From positions 39,923-103,922 of the forward strand of contig CAZZAX010000004.1 of assembly GCA_964653075.1 (NCBI GenBank): 64,000 nucleotides of DNA, given 5' to 3'. The stretch is from NIOZ-UU13 sp964653075. Lineage in GTDB: Bacteria; Planctomycetota; Phycisphaerae; Sedimentisphaerales; Anaerobacaceae. The notes under the pieces are model-generated. The model was not told where the DNA came from, did no database searches, and saw only the letters and a program-made list of their open reading frames with translations. The position numbers were made by a program, and so were the translations under genes. This document shows, in pieces, positions 25,112 to 35,900 of this stretch (position 1 is the first letter of the stretch; the number at the start of each line of letters is the position of its first letter).

Positions 25112-28100
25112 TTACCAAGCTTCGGCAATAATTTCAATTCCACAAAGCAGGGGTTCAGCTTTTCCTTCGGCTGTGGGAGTGAGAGTGACTTTTAAATCAT
25201 CTTTTATGTTAATTCCTTTGAATTCCTTTACGACGGTGCGATTTGCCTGGCCGGCTTCCTTTACGATATCGAAGGCCTCCAAAACCCGTTTGCCCTGTAT
25301 TGAGACGTCGAATAAACGCCGGCCAATCTCGTATTCGTCATTCTCAGCGAAGTATAAACGTACAGTATAAGGTCTGGGTTGTTCAAAAGCACCTTTGATT
25401 TGCTCTTCCTGCCAGGTTGGAATTTTTTCGATGTGCTTGTCGAAGCCGTTAACACTTGATGGATTCCTTCCTGGCTGTATAAACATACGGATGGAGACTT
25501 CCCTGAGCCCTGTTACGCCGGAAGCGGTTATCCAGTTATGCTTGTCCTTCACTTTAGAGGTGTGAGAACGGAACCACCGAGGATTTTCGTATTTGGCTCG
25601 AATGGGAATATCAGGCGATGGCCCCCCGACACTCGGGAATTCCAACCACAACATATTGTTTTCGGTGTAGCGGTTGCCGGGAGCGCCAAGGTTAATTCCT
25701 ACCTTTTTAACCGGCGTTATCTGGTCTGGAAGCCGGTAGTAGTCGAATGTCCAGTGCACGACCTCCGGCATATGGACCAGTGCAAGTGATGACTGATTCT
25801 GGTAACTGCACACGCAGGTCCGAGTATAGTCGGGTGCATTTAGTACACCGTTGGCGATTATTAAATTTGATGTGCAGCCGGACTTGAAACCACCTATGCT
25901 GGCCGTACTTTGTCCTCTTGTCAAGTCAATAAACGCTCCGGAGGCCGATCGAAAAGTCAGCAGGTTCTCACTTGCTATCGCTGTATTGCAGCCTTTGAAT
26001 CGAATCCATGTCCATGGGACCGTTTGGCCGGTCATCGGATGTTCGCGTGTTATATACTTGCCGTTGAGCAGATTAAAAACCTTTGCTTCAGCAGAGGCAG
26101 AGCGGCTACCACCGCCGGTTTGTGTGATAATCCATTCGTGGTATAGTATCGGGGGACCCTTATAGCTGTCGTTGGTCCTCCAGAGTACTTTGCCGTCCGA
26201 TCCTCTATAAGCTGCCATACCCCTGCGTGCTTCATCCATTGCTCTGTCGCCGGAAAGGCTGCTTGCTTCAAGCAGAATATCATGCTCATTAGAATAGGCC
26301 AGCCAAGTGCCAACAATGCCCTCATTGCTTTTCCAGAGTATCCGGCCGGTCCCGGCATCTAATGCATACAGTGTGCGCTGTTTTTCTGATTTAAGCCCTC
26401 GACGTCTAAAGTAAGCCACCTTGGCTTCGCTCAATCCATCGATGCAGAATACTTTGTTGGCTGCTATAGTAATGGCGTTATGGCGGAAAGAGTATTCTGC
26501 GCTGCGTTTCCAGAGAACTTCGCCGGTGCGACGATCCAGGGCGACGAGCATCTTGCTGCCGGAGGCATAATCGGCATTGACGGTTATCCCGGAGACATAG
26601 TTCAAACCAGCCTGTTTGATGTTCTTATTCATTCCGGGTTTCCTATTCCGCAGGACGACCAGATAAGGATTGAGTGTAAAAGCCCGGCTATCACGCTTCC
26701 TATTATGCCCTTCAATGGCCAGCACATTTTTTCCCTTACGCAAAAGGCTGCTGTGATTGTCGATCTTGAAATACTCCCAGCCTCTGCGTTCATGTTCATT
26801 TATACCCGAAGTTCTGGCTCCGCTGCCATTGAAGACGCCCACTCGTAGTATCTCCCTGCCGTTAAGGTAGGCGATAAAGGCATCATCGTACTTGACTACT
26901 AATCCCAATTCGTGGATATCATCCGGTTTCGTTATGCTGAATGATTTGCGTATATACACAGTAGAATAACGGTTTTTCATATTCTTCAGCACTGTTTTGT
27001 TATCGTCATCATTGTAACCAAAGCCTGCCGCTGAGGTTTTCCATGTTTCGGCATTGAAATCTGGCTGCGTCCAGGCATTATTAGGATGGGAACCGGCCAG
27101 ATATTGCCAATCGGCACCTTTTTTAATAACCGATTGCATGTTCTCGGGGAGTTCTGTTCTTGTCTGTTTGTCCGTTAACGGAACGTTAATCGGTGAAGCA
27201 GTTGCAAGCAGCAGGTTTTCCCAGACCGCAATTGTACCCCATTGAGGTTTTTCTTCGTGCGGCATCGAGAATTCCTTCGTAGTCAGGCCGGTAGCGGGGT
27301 CGAGCATGTGGATTTTGTTTCCATATACGACGTACACACCGTCTGAAACGGTTACGTAGTTGCTTCCAATTTCATTAGCACCCGGTTGATGACTGGTGTT
27401 GTCGTAGAATTTTCCAAGGTCCTGGAATTGTCTTTCCCACAGCAACCTGCCGGTATAGACATCAACCGCCCGTAGCATATCCCGGCCTTCGATGAAAAGC
27501 CGTCCGTCAACTACCTGTGGAGACGGGCCGTGTCCGTGCCGGGGTAATATCTTGTCATTAGAAGGACCGCCGAACCACAAAAGGCCCAATGGGGCTTTGA
27601 CTCGTTTATCTCTGGACATAACAGTATTAGCGGAATCTGCATACTGGTGAGTCCAGTCGGCAGAATCAGGCAGCGGGCCGGTTCGGATTAATGAAATAAA
27701 TCCATCTGAGCTTATAATCGAACAGCCGGGCAGTTTCAAACCGACGGCCTTAGTAAAGAAATCAACGTGTTTGCTCTGAGGAATCGAAAAGAAGGCTGAA
27801 CCCCCGTATGGGCGCAGCGAATTAAAAATACGCTCAATAAAGATACCACCTTTATGGAAACCTGCGGCCTGGAGATCTTCTGATACAATCAGATTAGCCA
27901 TATATGGAGGCAGTTGCACCGTTGTGATATCACCACAATGAACGGAAACTCGCGTTCCGTACTTCCCGGTTTCGTCAAGTGTTCGGCGTACAGCTTCAAT
28001 CTTCCCTGGATCCGAATCGACGGTGATAATATGTAATTCTGATTGACTTACCAACTGATAAAGGAGCTCACCGGTTCCAAGTCCAAGTAACAGACAATAT

Positions 28101-29509
28101 CCCTCTCTTTGGTCTGTCGTTTCCAATATTTGCCTAGCCTTGTCTTTCCAATGATTGGAGCCGTCTGGAAGTGGCTTGATTTGCCTTGCATGGTGTTTTG
28201 GCCCGGTTTTTTTATCTGCGAAACAATAGAGACCACCCTGCAGAGTAATCACAAAAAGCTTGCCGTCTGCGGCCAGCATGTTCCACACTTCGCCATCTAC
28301 TTTTGCCTGCCACGAGACTTTGGGTTTATTGTTTTCCAGAGGTATATCGATGGCAAAAATTCTGCCTTCGGCGCCGCTGCCATATAAACGTGAGCCGGCT
28401 TTCAAGTATATTCTACGAAGTTTAGATGGGGCCTTTGTTTGCCATAATCTCTTTACTTTATTTGTATCCGGCTCAAATTTGTAAGCCATAATTGAATCGA
28501 ATGTTTTGCCGATGATAACATCGCCCGCTATTACAGAAGCCGGTGCACCGGGAATTGCGATGCCGTCTGAAAGCTTGTATATGGTTCCACGGTTGAAAAA
28601 ATGATCGCCGGAGGCGATGACGTCACATGCACCGGTTTTGCCGTATTTGTTCAAATGGTAGTATAGGAACTGTCCGGTATTTCGGTCGTATGCAGCCGGT
28701 ACCGACCGACCGCCGGATATCAGCAGCTTGTCTTCTGTAGCTACCAAATAACCCTGTGGTGCCACACCCGCAAAAGCGGGGCTGCTGTGCGGCTGTAATA
28801 GGTAAATCTCGCCGCTGCCGCTGTTAGTCCAGACGATATCTGCGGTCTGGGCATCTATAGCGTGGATAAAGATACCCATAAAAGGCCAAATACTGGCCGC
28901 GAAGTATATCTTATCCTCGTATAGAACAGGACCTCCCCGCATAGGCCACATACTAATCAGTCTATCATTGCCGATGACTTTTTTCTCGGCGGGACCTCCG
29001 AGGAACTTTCGAATAAGAGAGCCGCTTTTGGCATTCAGGCAATAGAGATATCCATCATCAGAGACGAAGTAGAGCTTGTCTTTATAAACTACCGGTGCAA
29101 AGCGCACAGGGCCTTCGGCGTAGAAGCGCCACTTTTCTTTCCCTGTTTCAGTGTCATAGGCGGTTACAGAGTCTGAAACCATTGAGCCGACAAAGATGGT
29201 TTTACCGGCAACAACCGGCTCGTAAGAGGCGTCAAACTGCAGCCTGTATTGACTTTTTGGCCAGGCGGGCTTTGGAGGGGCCAGCTCACGAACCCATTGC
29301 AGATGCATCTTGGCCGGCAGTTCCTCAGGTGAAGATGCACAGCGGCCCGCATCGTATCGCCACATAGGCCAGTCGTGCCCAAACACCTTAGCTGGGTTAA
29401 ATAATGCCGGAAAAATCCAACAGCCGATAATAATAAGTAAAAAAAGATGTTTGTTGATGATTTTACCTGAATTTGAAGTAAGTCTGAGTTTGTAATTATT
29501 TTTAGACAT
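25112..29509 (-). CDS. giant PQQ-like propeller protein with methyltransferase-like, ligand-binding and malectin-like domains
   Basis: 1465 residues with a signal peptide at about 20-43. Order of parts: quinoprotein-type propeller blades (about 45-450; 'YDTETGKEKWRFYAEG'), a Rossmann methyltransferase-like domain at about 470-600 with an intact glycine loop ('LLLGLGTGELLYQL', acidic 'TVDSDPGKIEAV'), the linker 'DWTHQYADSAN' near 618, more blades interrupted by a jelly-roll-like insert at about 815-975 ('VVKYDDAFIAYLNGREILRV'), and a C-terminal malectin-like domain ('YTVRLYFAENDEYEIGRRLF'). It shares the methyltransferase-linker-propeller order with the protein at 4339. Secreted or surface-bound; ligand unknown. 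Convergent with the relic behind the sigma fusion. A few hundred bases of divergent control region separate it from the CotH gene. Confidence 0.8.
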   Translation of the reverse strand: MSKNNYKLRLTSNSGKIINKHLFLLIIIGCWIFPALFNPAKVFGHDWPMWRYDAGRCASSPEELPAKMHLQWVRELAPPKPAWPKSQYRLQFDASYEPVVAGKTIFVGSMVSDSVTAYDTETGKEKWRFYAEGPVRFAPVVYKDKLYFVSDDGYLYCLNAKSGSLIRKFLGGPAEKKVIGNDRLISMWPMRGGPVLYEDKIYFAASIWPFMGIFIHAIDAQTADIVWTNSGSGEIYLLQPHSSPAFAGVAPQGYLVATEDKLLISGGRSVPAAYDRNTGQFLYYHLNKYGKTGACDVIASGDHFFNRGTIYKLSDGIAIPGAPASVIAGDVIIGKTFDSIMAYKFEPDTNKVKRLWQTKAPSKLRRIYLKAGSRLYGSGAEGRIFAIDIPLENNKPKVSWQAKVDGEVWNMLAADGKLFVITLQGGLYCFADKKTGPKHHARQIKPLPDGSNHWKDKARQILETTDQREGYCLLLGLGTGELLYQLVSQSELHIITVDSDPGKIEAVRRTLDETGKYGTRVSVHCGDITTVQLPPYMANLIVSEDLQAAGFHKGGIFIERIFNSLRPYGGSAFFSIPQSKHVDFFTKAVGLKLPGCSIISSDGFISLIRTGPLPDSADWTHQYADSANTVMSRDKRVKAPLGLLWFGGPSNDKILPRHGHGPSPQVVDGRLFIEGRDMLRAVDVYTGRLLWERQFQDLGKFYDNTSHQPGANEIGSNYVTVSDGVYVVYGNKIHMLDPATGLTTKEFSMPHEEKPQWGTIAVWENLLLATASPINVPLTDKQTRTELPENMQSVIKKGADWQYLAGSHPNNAWTQPDFNAETWKTSAAGFGYNDDDNKTVLKNMKNRYSTVYIRKSFSITKPDDIHELGLVVKYDDAFIAYLNGREILRVGVFNGSGARTSGINEHERRGWEYFKIDNHSSLLRKGKNVLAIEGHNRKRDSRAFTLNPYLVVLRNRKPGMNKNIKQAGLNYVSGITVNADYASGSKMLVALDRRTGEVLWKRSAEYSFRHNAITIAANKVFCIDGLSEAKVAYFRRRGLKSEKQRTLYALDAGTGRILWKSNEGIVGTWLAYSNEHDILLEASSLSGDRAMDEARRGMAAYRGSDGKVLWRTNDSYKGPPILYHEWIITQTGGGSRSASAEAKVFNLLNGKYITREHPMTGQTVPWTWIRFKGCNTAIASENLLTFRSASGAFIDLTRGQSTASIGGFKSGCTSNLIIANGVLNAPDYTRTCVCSYQNQSSLALVHMPEVVHWTFDYYRLPDQITPVKKVGINLGAPGNRYTENNMLWLEFPSVGGPSPDIPIRAKYENPRWFRSHTSKVKDKHNWITASGVTGLREVSIRMFIQPGRNPSSVNGFDKHIEKIPTWQEEQIKGAFEQPRPYTVRLYFAENDEYEIGRRLFDVSIQGKRVLEAFDIVKEAGQANRTVVKEFKGINIKDDLKVTLTPTAEGKAEPLLCGIEIIAEAW

Positions 29510-29957
29510 AAAATCTGTACCTTACCGGTTGGTATAAAGACTTCTGTTTGATACTATTTGGAATGACTATAGAATCGTCTGTACCTGGCTCCTCTCTCTA
29601 TCGTAGATGACAGGTTATACTTGCATCATCAAACAGATATAGTAGTTATAGGTCAAAAACAACCTGTTTTATGGGCGATAGTCATAGAATTACTTGGCCG
29701 TGGCTTCCCATATACAGCATCAAAAGGTTCTAATATTATATTATCAAATCCTTGGCACATGTTCAACCTATTTTGTCCCGCACACAGGAGAAAATCACCC
29801 GATTTGAGTGAACATCTATTGACTCAATGGCCGTATATATGTTAAAATAAATGATGATTTGTACGGTTTTTGTTTTTTTCAAAGCTCTATAAGGTGCAAG
29901 AATAAAATCACAATCGATGGTTTGAGGCATCGGTAAAGAGGGAGGCAGGAAATAGCC
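29510..29957. other. divergent control region between two giant secreted-protein genes
   Basis: No gene is supported here. It holds a perfect 10-base inverted pair, tctgtttgat (29543-29552) and atcaaacaga (29628-29637), and the promoter listed at 29819. A 74-codon plus frame (29621-29845, TTG start) has no ribosome site and no recognisable content. Confidence 0.4.
29819..29848 (+). promoter_or_regulatory. sigma70-type promoter of the CotH/lamin-tail gene
   Basis: TTGACT (29819-29824), 18-base spacer, TAAAAT (29843-29848), about 110-130 bases upstream of the gene start. Confidence 0.5.
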
Positions 29958-29975
29958 ATATCTTCGAAAATTTCA

Positions 29976-32900
29976 ATGCTGTCCTTGACGCTACTCGTAT
30001 ATTTAGCGGGCTCTATTATCGCTCCTGCCCGCGGGGCGTCAAACAACGGTCAATCTGTCCGGGTAATCCTAAATGAGATTATGTACCATCCGCACTCACA
30101 GGAGAATCAGGCTGAGGACATGGGCGCAGAGTATATCGAGCTATTTAACCAGGGGGTCAAATCAATCAGCCTGGCCGGCTGGCGGCTCAGTAATGGTGTG
30201 AATTTCGTTTTTCCGGATGTAATCCTCGATGCAGGTGCGTATCTTGTAGTTGCGTCGGACGTGGATACGTTTACTTCCAAATATCCCGGTGTTGCCAATG
30301 TTGTCGGGGGCTGGGATGGAAGATTAAGCAATAGTGGGGAAGTGATTGAGCTGGTTGACAACACCGGTGAGATGATAAACTCGGTCCGTTATGCCGACCA
30401 GGGTGAATGGGGAGTTCGTGAGCTGGGGCCGAGGGATCGTGGTCATCGCGGCTGGGACTGGGTTTCCGAGCATGATGGCGGCGGCAAGTCTCTGGAATTG
30501 ATTAATCCGGCGCTGCCCAATGAGTACGGGCAGAACTGGACGGCGAGCAACAGCGCCAAAGGCACGCCCTGTAGGATTAACTCGGTAACTGATAATGATA
30601 TCGCCCCTCTAATTCTTGACGTAACACATTTTCCGATTGTTCCGGATTCAAATGACGCGGTGACAATAACGACTCATATCGTCGATGAGCTGCCAACAGG
30701 AATCAACGTAGCGCTGCATTATCGAATTGATATCTCAGTGTATAGGGGAGAAGATATCTACACCCTTTACGAGCCAAAGTTTTACAACGATATTACGATG
30801 TTTGATGATGGAGCACATGGTGACGGCAGGGCGGGCGATGGTGTGTATGGAGCAGCTATACCAGCTCAGCAGGATGGCAAGATAGTGGAGTTTTATATCG
30901 AAGCAAGCGATGCCGGAGCTAATCGGCGGACATGGCCTTCTCCGAGTATTATAGACGGAGTGTCGGAGCAGGTAACCAATGCTCTGTATCAGGTGAATGA
31001 TTCTTTTGTTGCAGGCGATTATTGGGCGCCGGGCAGTCAACCGATTTATTATCTGATTATGAATGAGATGGACAAGGGCCGACTGCTTGATATTGGTGAT
31101 GGTGAAGGTGGCGAGCATAACAGTGACGCCCAGGTGAACGTTACTTTTGTCAGCGTAGATGGTATTGATGTGAAAGTAAGACATAATCTCGGTGTGCGTA
31201 ATCGTGGGCACGGCTCGCGCAACGATCCGCCGAATAGTTATCGCCTGAATTTCCCACATGATCGGCCGTGGAAAGGAGTTACCGCGGTCAATTTGAATAC
31301 CAAATACACATACTATCAGTTGGCTGGCAATGCAATCTTTCGAATGTCGGGCCTGCCTCAGCCTGAGGTTACCGCCGTACAGGTCAGATTAAACGGTGAG
31401 AACCTGGCCGAGTCCGGGCGTGAGATGTATGGTTCGTACGCTCATGTCGAGGTGATTGATAACGACTTTCCCGACAATCATTTCCTGGGCAATAGTGCAG
31501 GCAATGCTTACAAATGTATGCGTGATTTAGGCCCTGCCGATTTCGGCTACCGAGGTCAAAATCCCAATTCTTATCGCAACAGCTACTTCAAGAGGACCAA
31601 TACCGCAGAGGATGACTGGTCAGACCTTATCGAGCTTTGCTTTGTTATGTCCGATACCACGCCGGATGATATTTATGTTGAAGAAGTCAACCGCGTTGTC
31701 AATGTGGAACAATGGCTGCGTTTCTTTGCCATCAATGCTCTGCTGGATAACAGCGAAACGTCTCTCAGCAACGGATACGGCGATGACTACTATCTCTATC
31801 GTGGTATTGAGGATCCACGATTTGTTCTTATTCAGCACGATTTGGACACTATCTTCGGCAGGAACGGCAGCGCAACGAACAGCATTTTCCGATCCATAAC
31901 GCTTCCTACCGTGAATCGTTTTCTAACGCACCCTCAATTTCTTCCTCGTTATTATTTTCATTTGAGGGACCTTATTGAGACAACTTTCTCTGCCGAGAAA
32001 CTTGGGCCGTTCCTGGATAATCTCCTCGGAGATTTTGTTCCAACAGATACTATCGAGCAAATGAAAAATTTCATGGCGGCACGTAATCAGCACGTCCTTT
32101 CGCTTATTCCTTCTGAATTAACGATAGACAGCGACCTGCACCAGTTAAGTCAATACCACCGAAGCATCGTGGACAGCTTCACACTGTACGGCACCGCCGA
32201 TCCTGTCGAGACCCGTTCTGTGCTGGTTAACGGCCAGTTGGCTGACTGGATACCGGTCGAAGGGATGTGGGATTTCGGTGGCGCCGGAGGGATTACCGAG
32301 ACGCTTATCAATACCCGGTCGGTTTGGAAATATCTTGATGATGGCTCCAATCAGGGCACAGCCTCTGACGGCTCTAATTGGTTTGCTCATCCTAATTATA
32401 ATGATATAAATTGGCGTCAGGGTCCGGCCGAATTGGGTTACGGTGACGGCTCTCAGGGCCGTCCGGAAGGCACAGTTGTCAATAGCGGACCAGGTGGAGA
32501 CCGCTTCATAACTACCTATTTCAGGCACTCATTCGATGTGAGCAATGCCTCTCAATATTCAAGAATGTATCTGCGACTGCTCCGAGATGATGGAGCAGTA
32601 GTTTATCTTAATGGCGTAGAAGTCGTTCGCAGTAATATGCCAGGTAGAGATATTGACTATCTCACCCGGGCCAGCAGCGGCATGAGCGGCTCTGGTGAGT
32701 CCACGTTCACCGAATTCTCCGTCGATGCGAGCCTTCTGTCCAACGGAACCAACGTTTTAGCGGTCGAGATACATCAGAATTCAGGCACGAGCAGTGACAT
32801 CAGCTTCGACCTTGAACTTGTGGGTATCATGCCTTCTCACGGAGCAGGAAAATTGTGGCCGGGTATCAATCGTATTGTTGTCGAAACGTTCGATGGGCCC

Positions 32901-35900
32901 GAGGGCATGGGCAAAAAACTCCAGAATGGATACGTCGATATCTGGTACGATGATGGTGAACTTGCAGAAATCTCCGGGGTGCTCAGGTCTGATACGACTC
33001 TGGATGCCGCATCCGGCGCGTGGTTTGTAACGAGCGACGTAACCGTGCCTGCCGGAATCACTCTTGTGATAAAGCCGGGTACTACGGTGTTTTTTGATGA
33101 GGGTACGCGTTTAACAATAAATGGACGGCTGGTGGCACAAGGGACCGAATATGAGCGAATACAATTAACCCGCTTTCCATATGAGTCCTCGATCTGGGAT
33201 GGCTTGCATTTCAACAGTGCAGAAGATAATTATCTTGCTTATGTGGATATGGAATATTCGTCGCGTGACGGCGAATCAATTCGTTTGAACGATTCCAGGC
33301 TTCATCTTGACAATGTGACCTGGGCTGGCACCGACAAGACAATTATCCAGATAAGCAACTCCTCTCTGATTGTACGAAACAGCATCTTTCCGGATACGTC
33401 GGTTCAGACTGTCTCTGGTCACCGTATGCTTATTTCCGACCCGTATCTGGTCTTTGAGAACAACATCTTTGGCATCTGCAGCGGCGACAAGCAGGACGTA
33501 GTTGATTTTTCCACGAGCGGATCAGGAACGAGACTGCAATTTATCGACAATATCTTTCTTGGTGGCGGGGATGACGGCCTGGATCTTGACGGCACGAATG
33601 CCTATATCGAAGGCAATGTGTTTATGAACTTTCACAGGAACTTCAGCCCTGAAGAGGGGGAATCTTATGCAATAACTACAGGTTATGACGATGTTCACAA
33701 CTCTAATCATGTAATTGTCCGCAATTTATTTATCAACTGTGATAATGCGATACTGGTCAAAGACAGGTCCTGGATTAGCTTTGAGAATAACACCGTTGTA
33801 GGCTGCACCGGGTCCGGTATAAATTTCGATGAACCGCAGGAGGCTGGTATAGAACCCGGTGAGGGGGGCTATCTGGCTGGAAACATTTTCTGGAATACTC
33901 CAAGGCCCCTGGGATACTATTATGTAGGTGACCCACAGCGGGGTACTACGGACATATCTGTGAATTATTCGATTATTCCTGCTCAGTGGCACCACCTCGG
34001 TATTGGAAATATCGACGCAGACCCGGTCTTCGTTGATCCTGACAAAGACTTTCATCTAAAGGCTGGATCTGTCGGTATCGGCACAGGACCTTTAGGTATC
34101 GATATGGGGGCTTATGTGCCCAGAGGGGCAGCGATTTTTGGCGATCCGGATGGGGTAACATACCAAACCAGCGCCACGCTCCTCGTCGGCGGGCCGGGAA
34201 TTACGCATTACAAATATAGCATAAACGATCCCGTTGGTTACTGGAGCGAAGAACGGCCGGTAGATATGCCCATCGAGCTGACAAGTCTAATCAATGGACA
34301 GTCTTATGTCGTTTTCGTAATAGGTAAAAATGCCGCAGGGCTCTGGCAAAGCGAAGATGATCCAACCATCTCACGCGTTTGGACCGTCGAAACATCTTAT
34401 TCGAAGCTGCTTATTAATGAAGTGCTGGCTGTTAACAGATCGGCCTTTGAACATGAAGGTACCTTTCCTGACCTGATAGAGCTTTACTACGATGGACCGG
34501 CTTCGCTCAACCTGTCCGGCATGAGCATAACCGACAATCCTGATGAGCCGACCAGGTTTGTATTCGGCGGCGGAACTACGATCGAACCGGGCGAGTATTT
34601 GATTCTTTATGCTGACTCCGAGACTGCAACCTCAGGCATCCATCTGGGCTTTGCTCTTAATGGACAAGGTGAGGGTCTTTACCTATATGACCAGGGGGGC
34701 GTGCTGCTGGATTCGGTGGAATTCGGTTTGCAATTGCCGGATATTTCCATTGGCAGGATTGGATACGATGGTCAGACTTCGACGAGCTCAGCCGAGTCTT
34801 GGAGGCTGACAGTGCCAACCATTGGCCGGGCCAATATAGCTCAGCCCATGGGTGACCCTAAGACACTCAGGATCAACGAGTGGTTCGCCAACGGTGAGGT
34901 GTTGTTTAATGACGACTTTATTGAGCTGTTTAATCCCCATGCCTTACCGGTCAATCTGAGCAATCTGTACCTGACCGACAATCCCGAAACTCAGCCTGAC
35001 AAATGTCTGCTTGGTCCTCTGAGTTTTATAGCCGGTCAGGGCTTTGCTGTATTCAGGGCAGACAGCAGGGATCGGCCAGGCCATGTGGATTTCAGACTTT
35101 CAGCCGACGTGGAAATAATCGGATTATGTGATGCCGGACTAAAAGAAATCGACAGGGTAATCTACGGACCCCAGACGACTAATATTTCTCAGGGTCGTAT
35201 GCCCGATGGGACTGATAGCCTCGAATTTTTCGAACTGCCAAGCCCCGGCGTTGCCAACCGTTTAGGAGTGCTCTCAAGCTTTACCGTTACCACGCTTTTT
35301 TCGGAGGATGCCGACAAGTATGTTATGGTTCCAACCGGCGAGATTGGCCGGGAATGGAAAACAGAGACCGATTTTGACGACTCAAGCTGGGTCTTTAGCT
35401 CAGGCAGAGTCGGTGGTATAGGCTACGAAAGGAGTTCGGGTTATGAAAGCTTTATCAACCTCGATGTTGGAACACAGATGTACCAGATTAACACTTCCTG
35501 TTACGTTCGCATCCCTTTCAGTGTTAAGGTTGACTTAACCAGCATTACCGAGCTTATACTAAAGATACGATATGATGATGGTTTTATCGCCTATCTGAAT
35601 GGTTTTGAGCTTTCCAGACGCAATTTTACGGGCACGCCGACCTGGAACTCCAATGCAAGCGCCAGCCACTCGGATTCCGAAGCCATAGTCTTTGAGAATA
35701 TCGATATCTCTGAATTCATCAGCAATCTTAAGCCGGGCGATAATATACTGGCTATTCAAGGAATGAACAGGTCTTTAGCCAGTTCCGACATGCTAATCAG
35801 TGCCGAACTTAACGCTACCATCACGACGACGGACGATGATTATCCTTACGATGATGTTATGGAACTGCTGTACGGCCTGCGGATTACCGAGTTGATGTAC

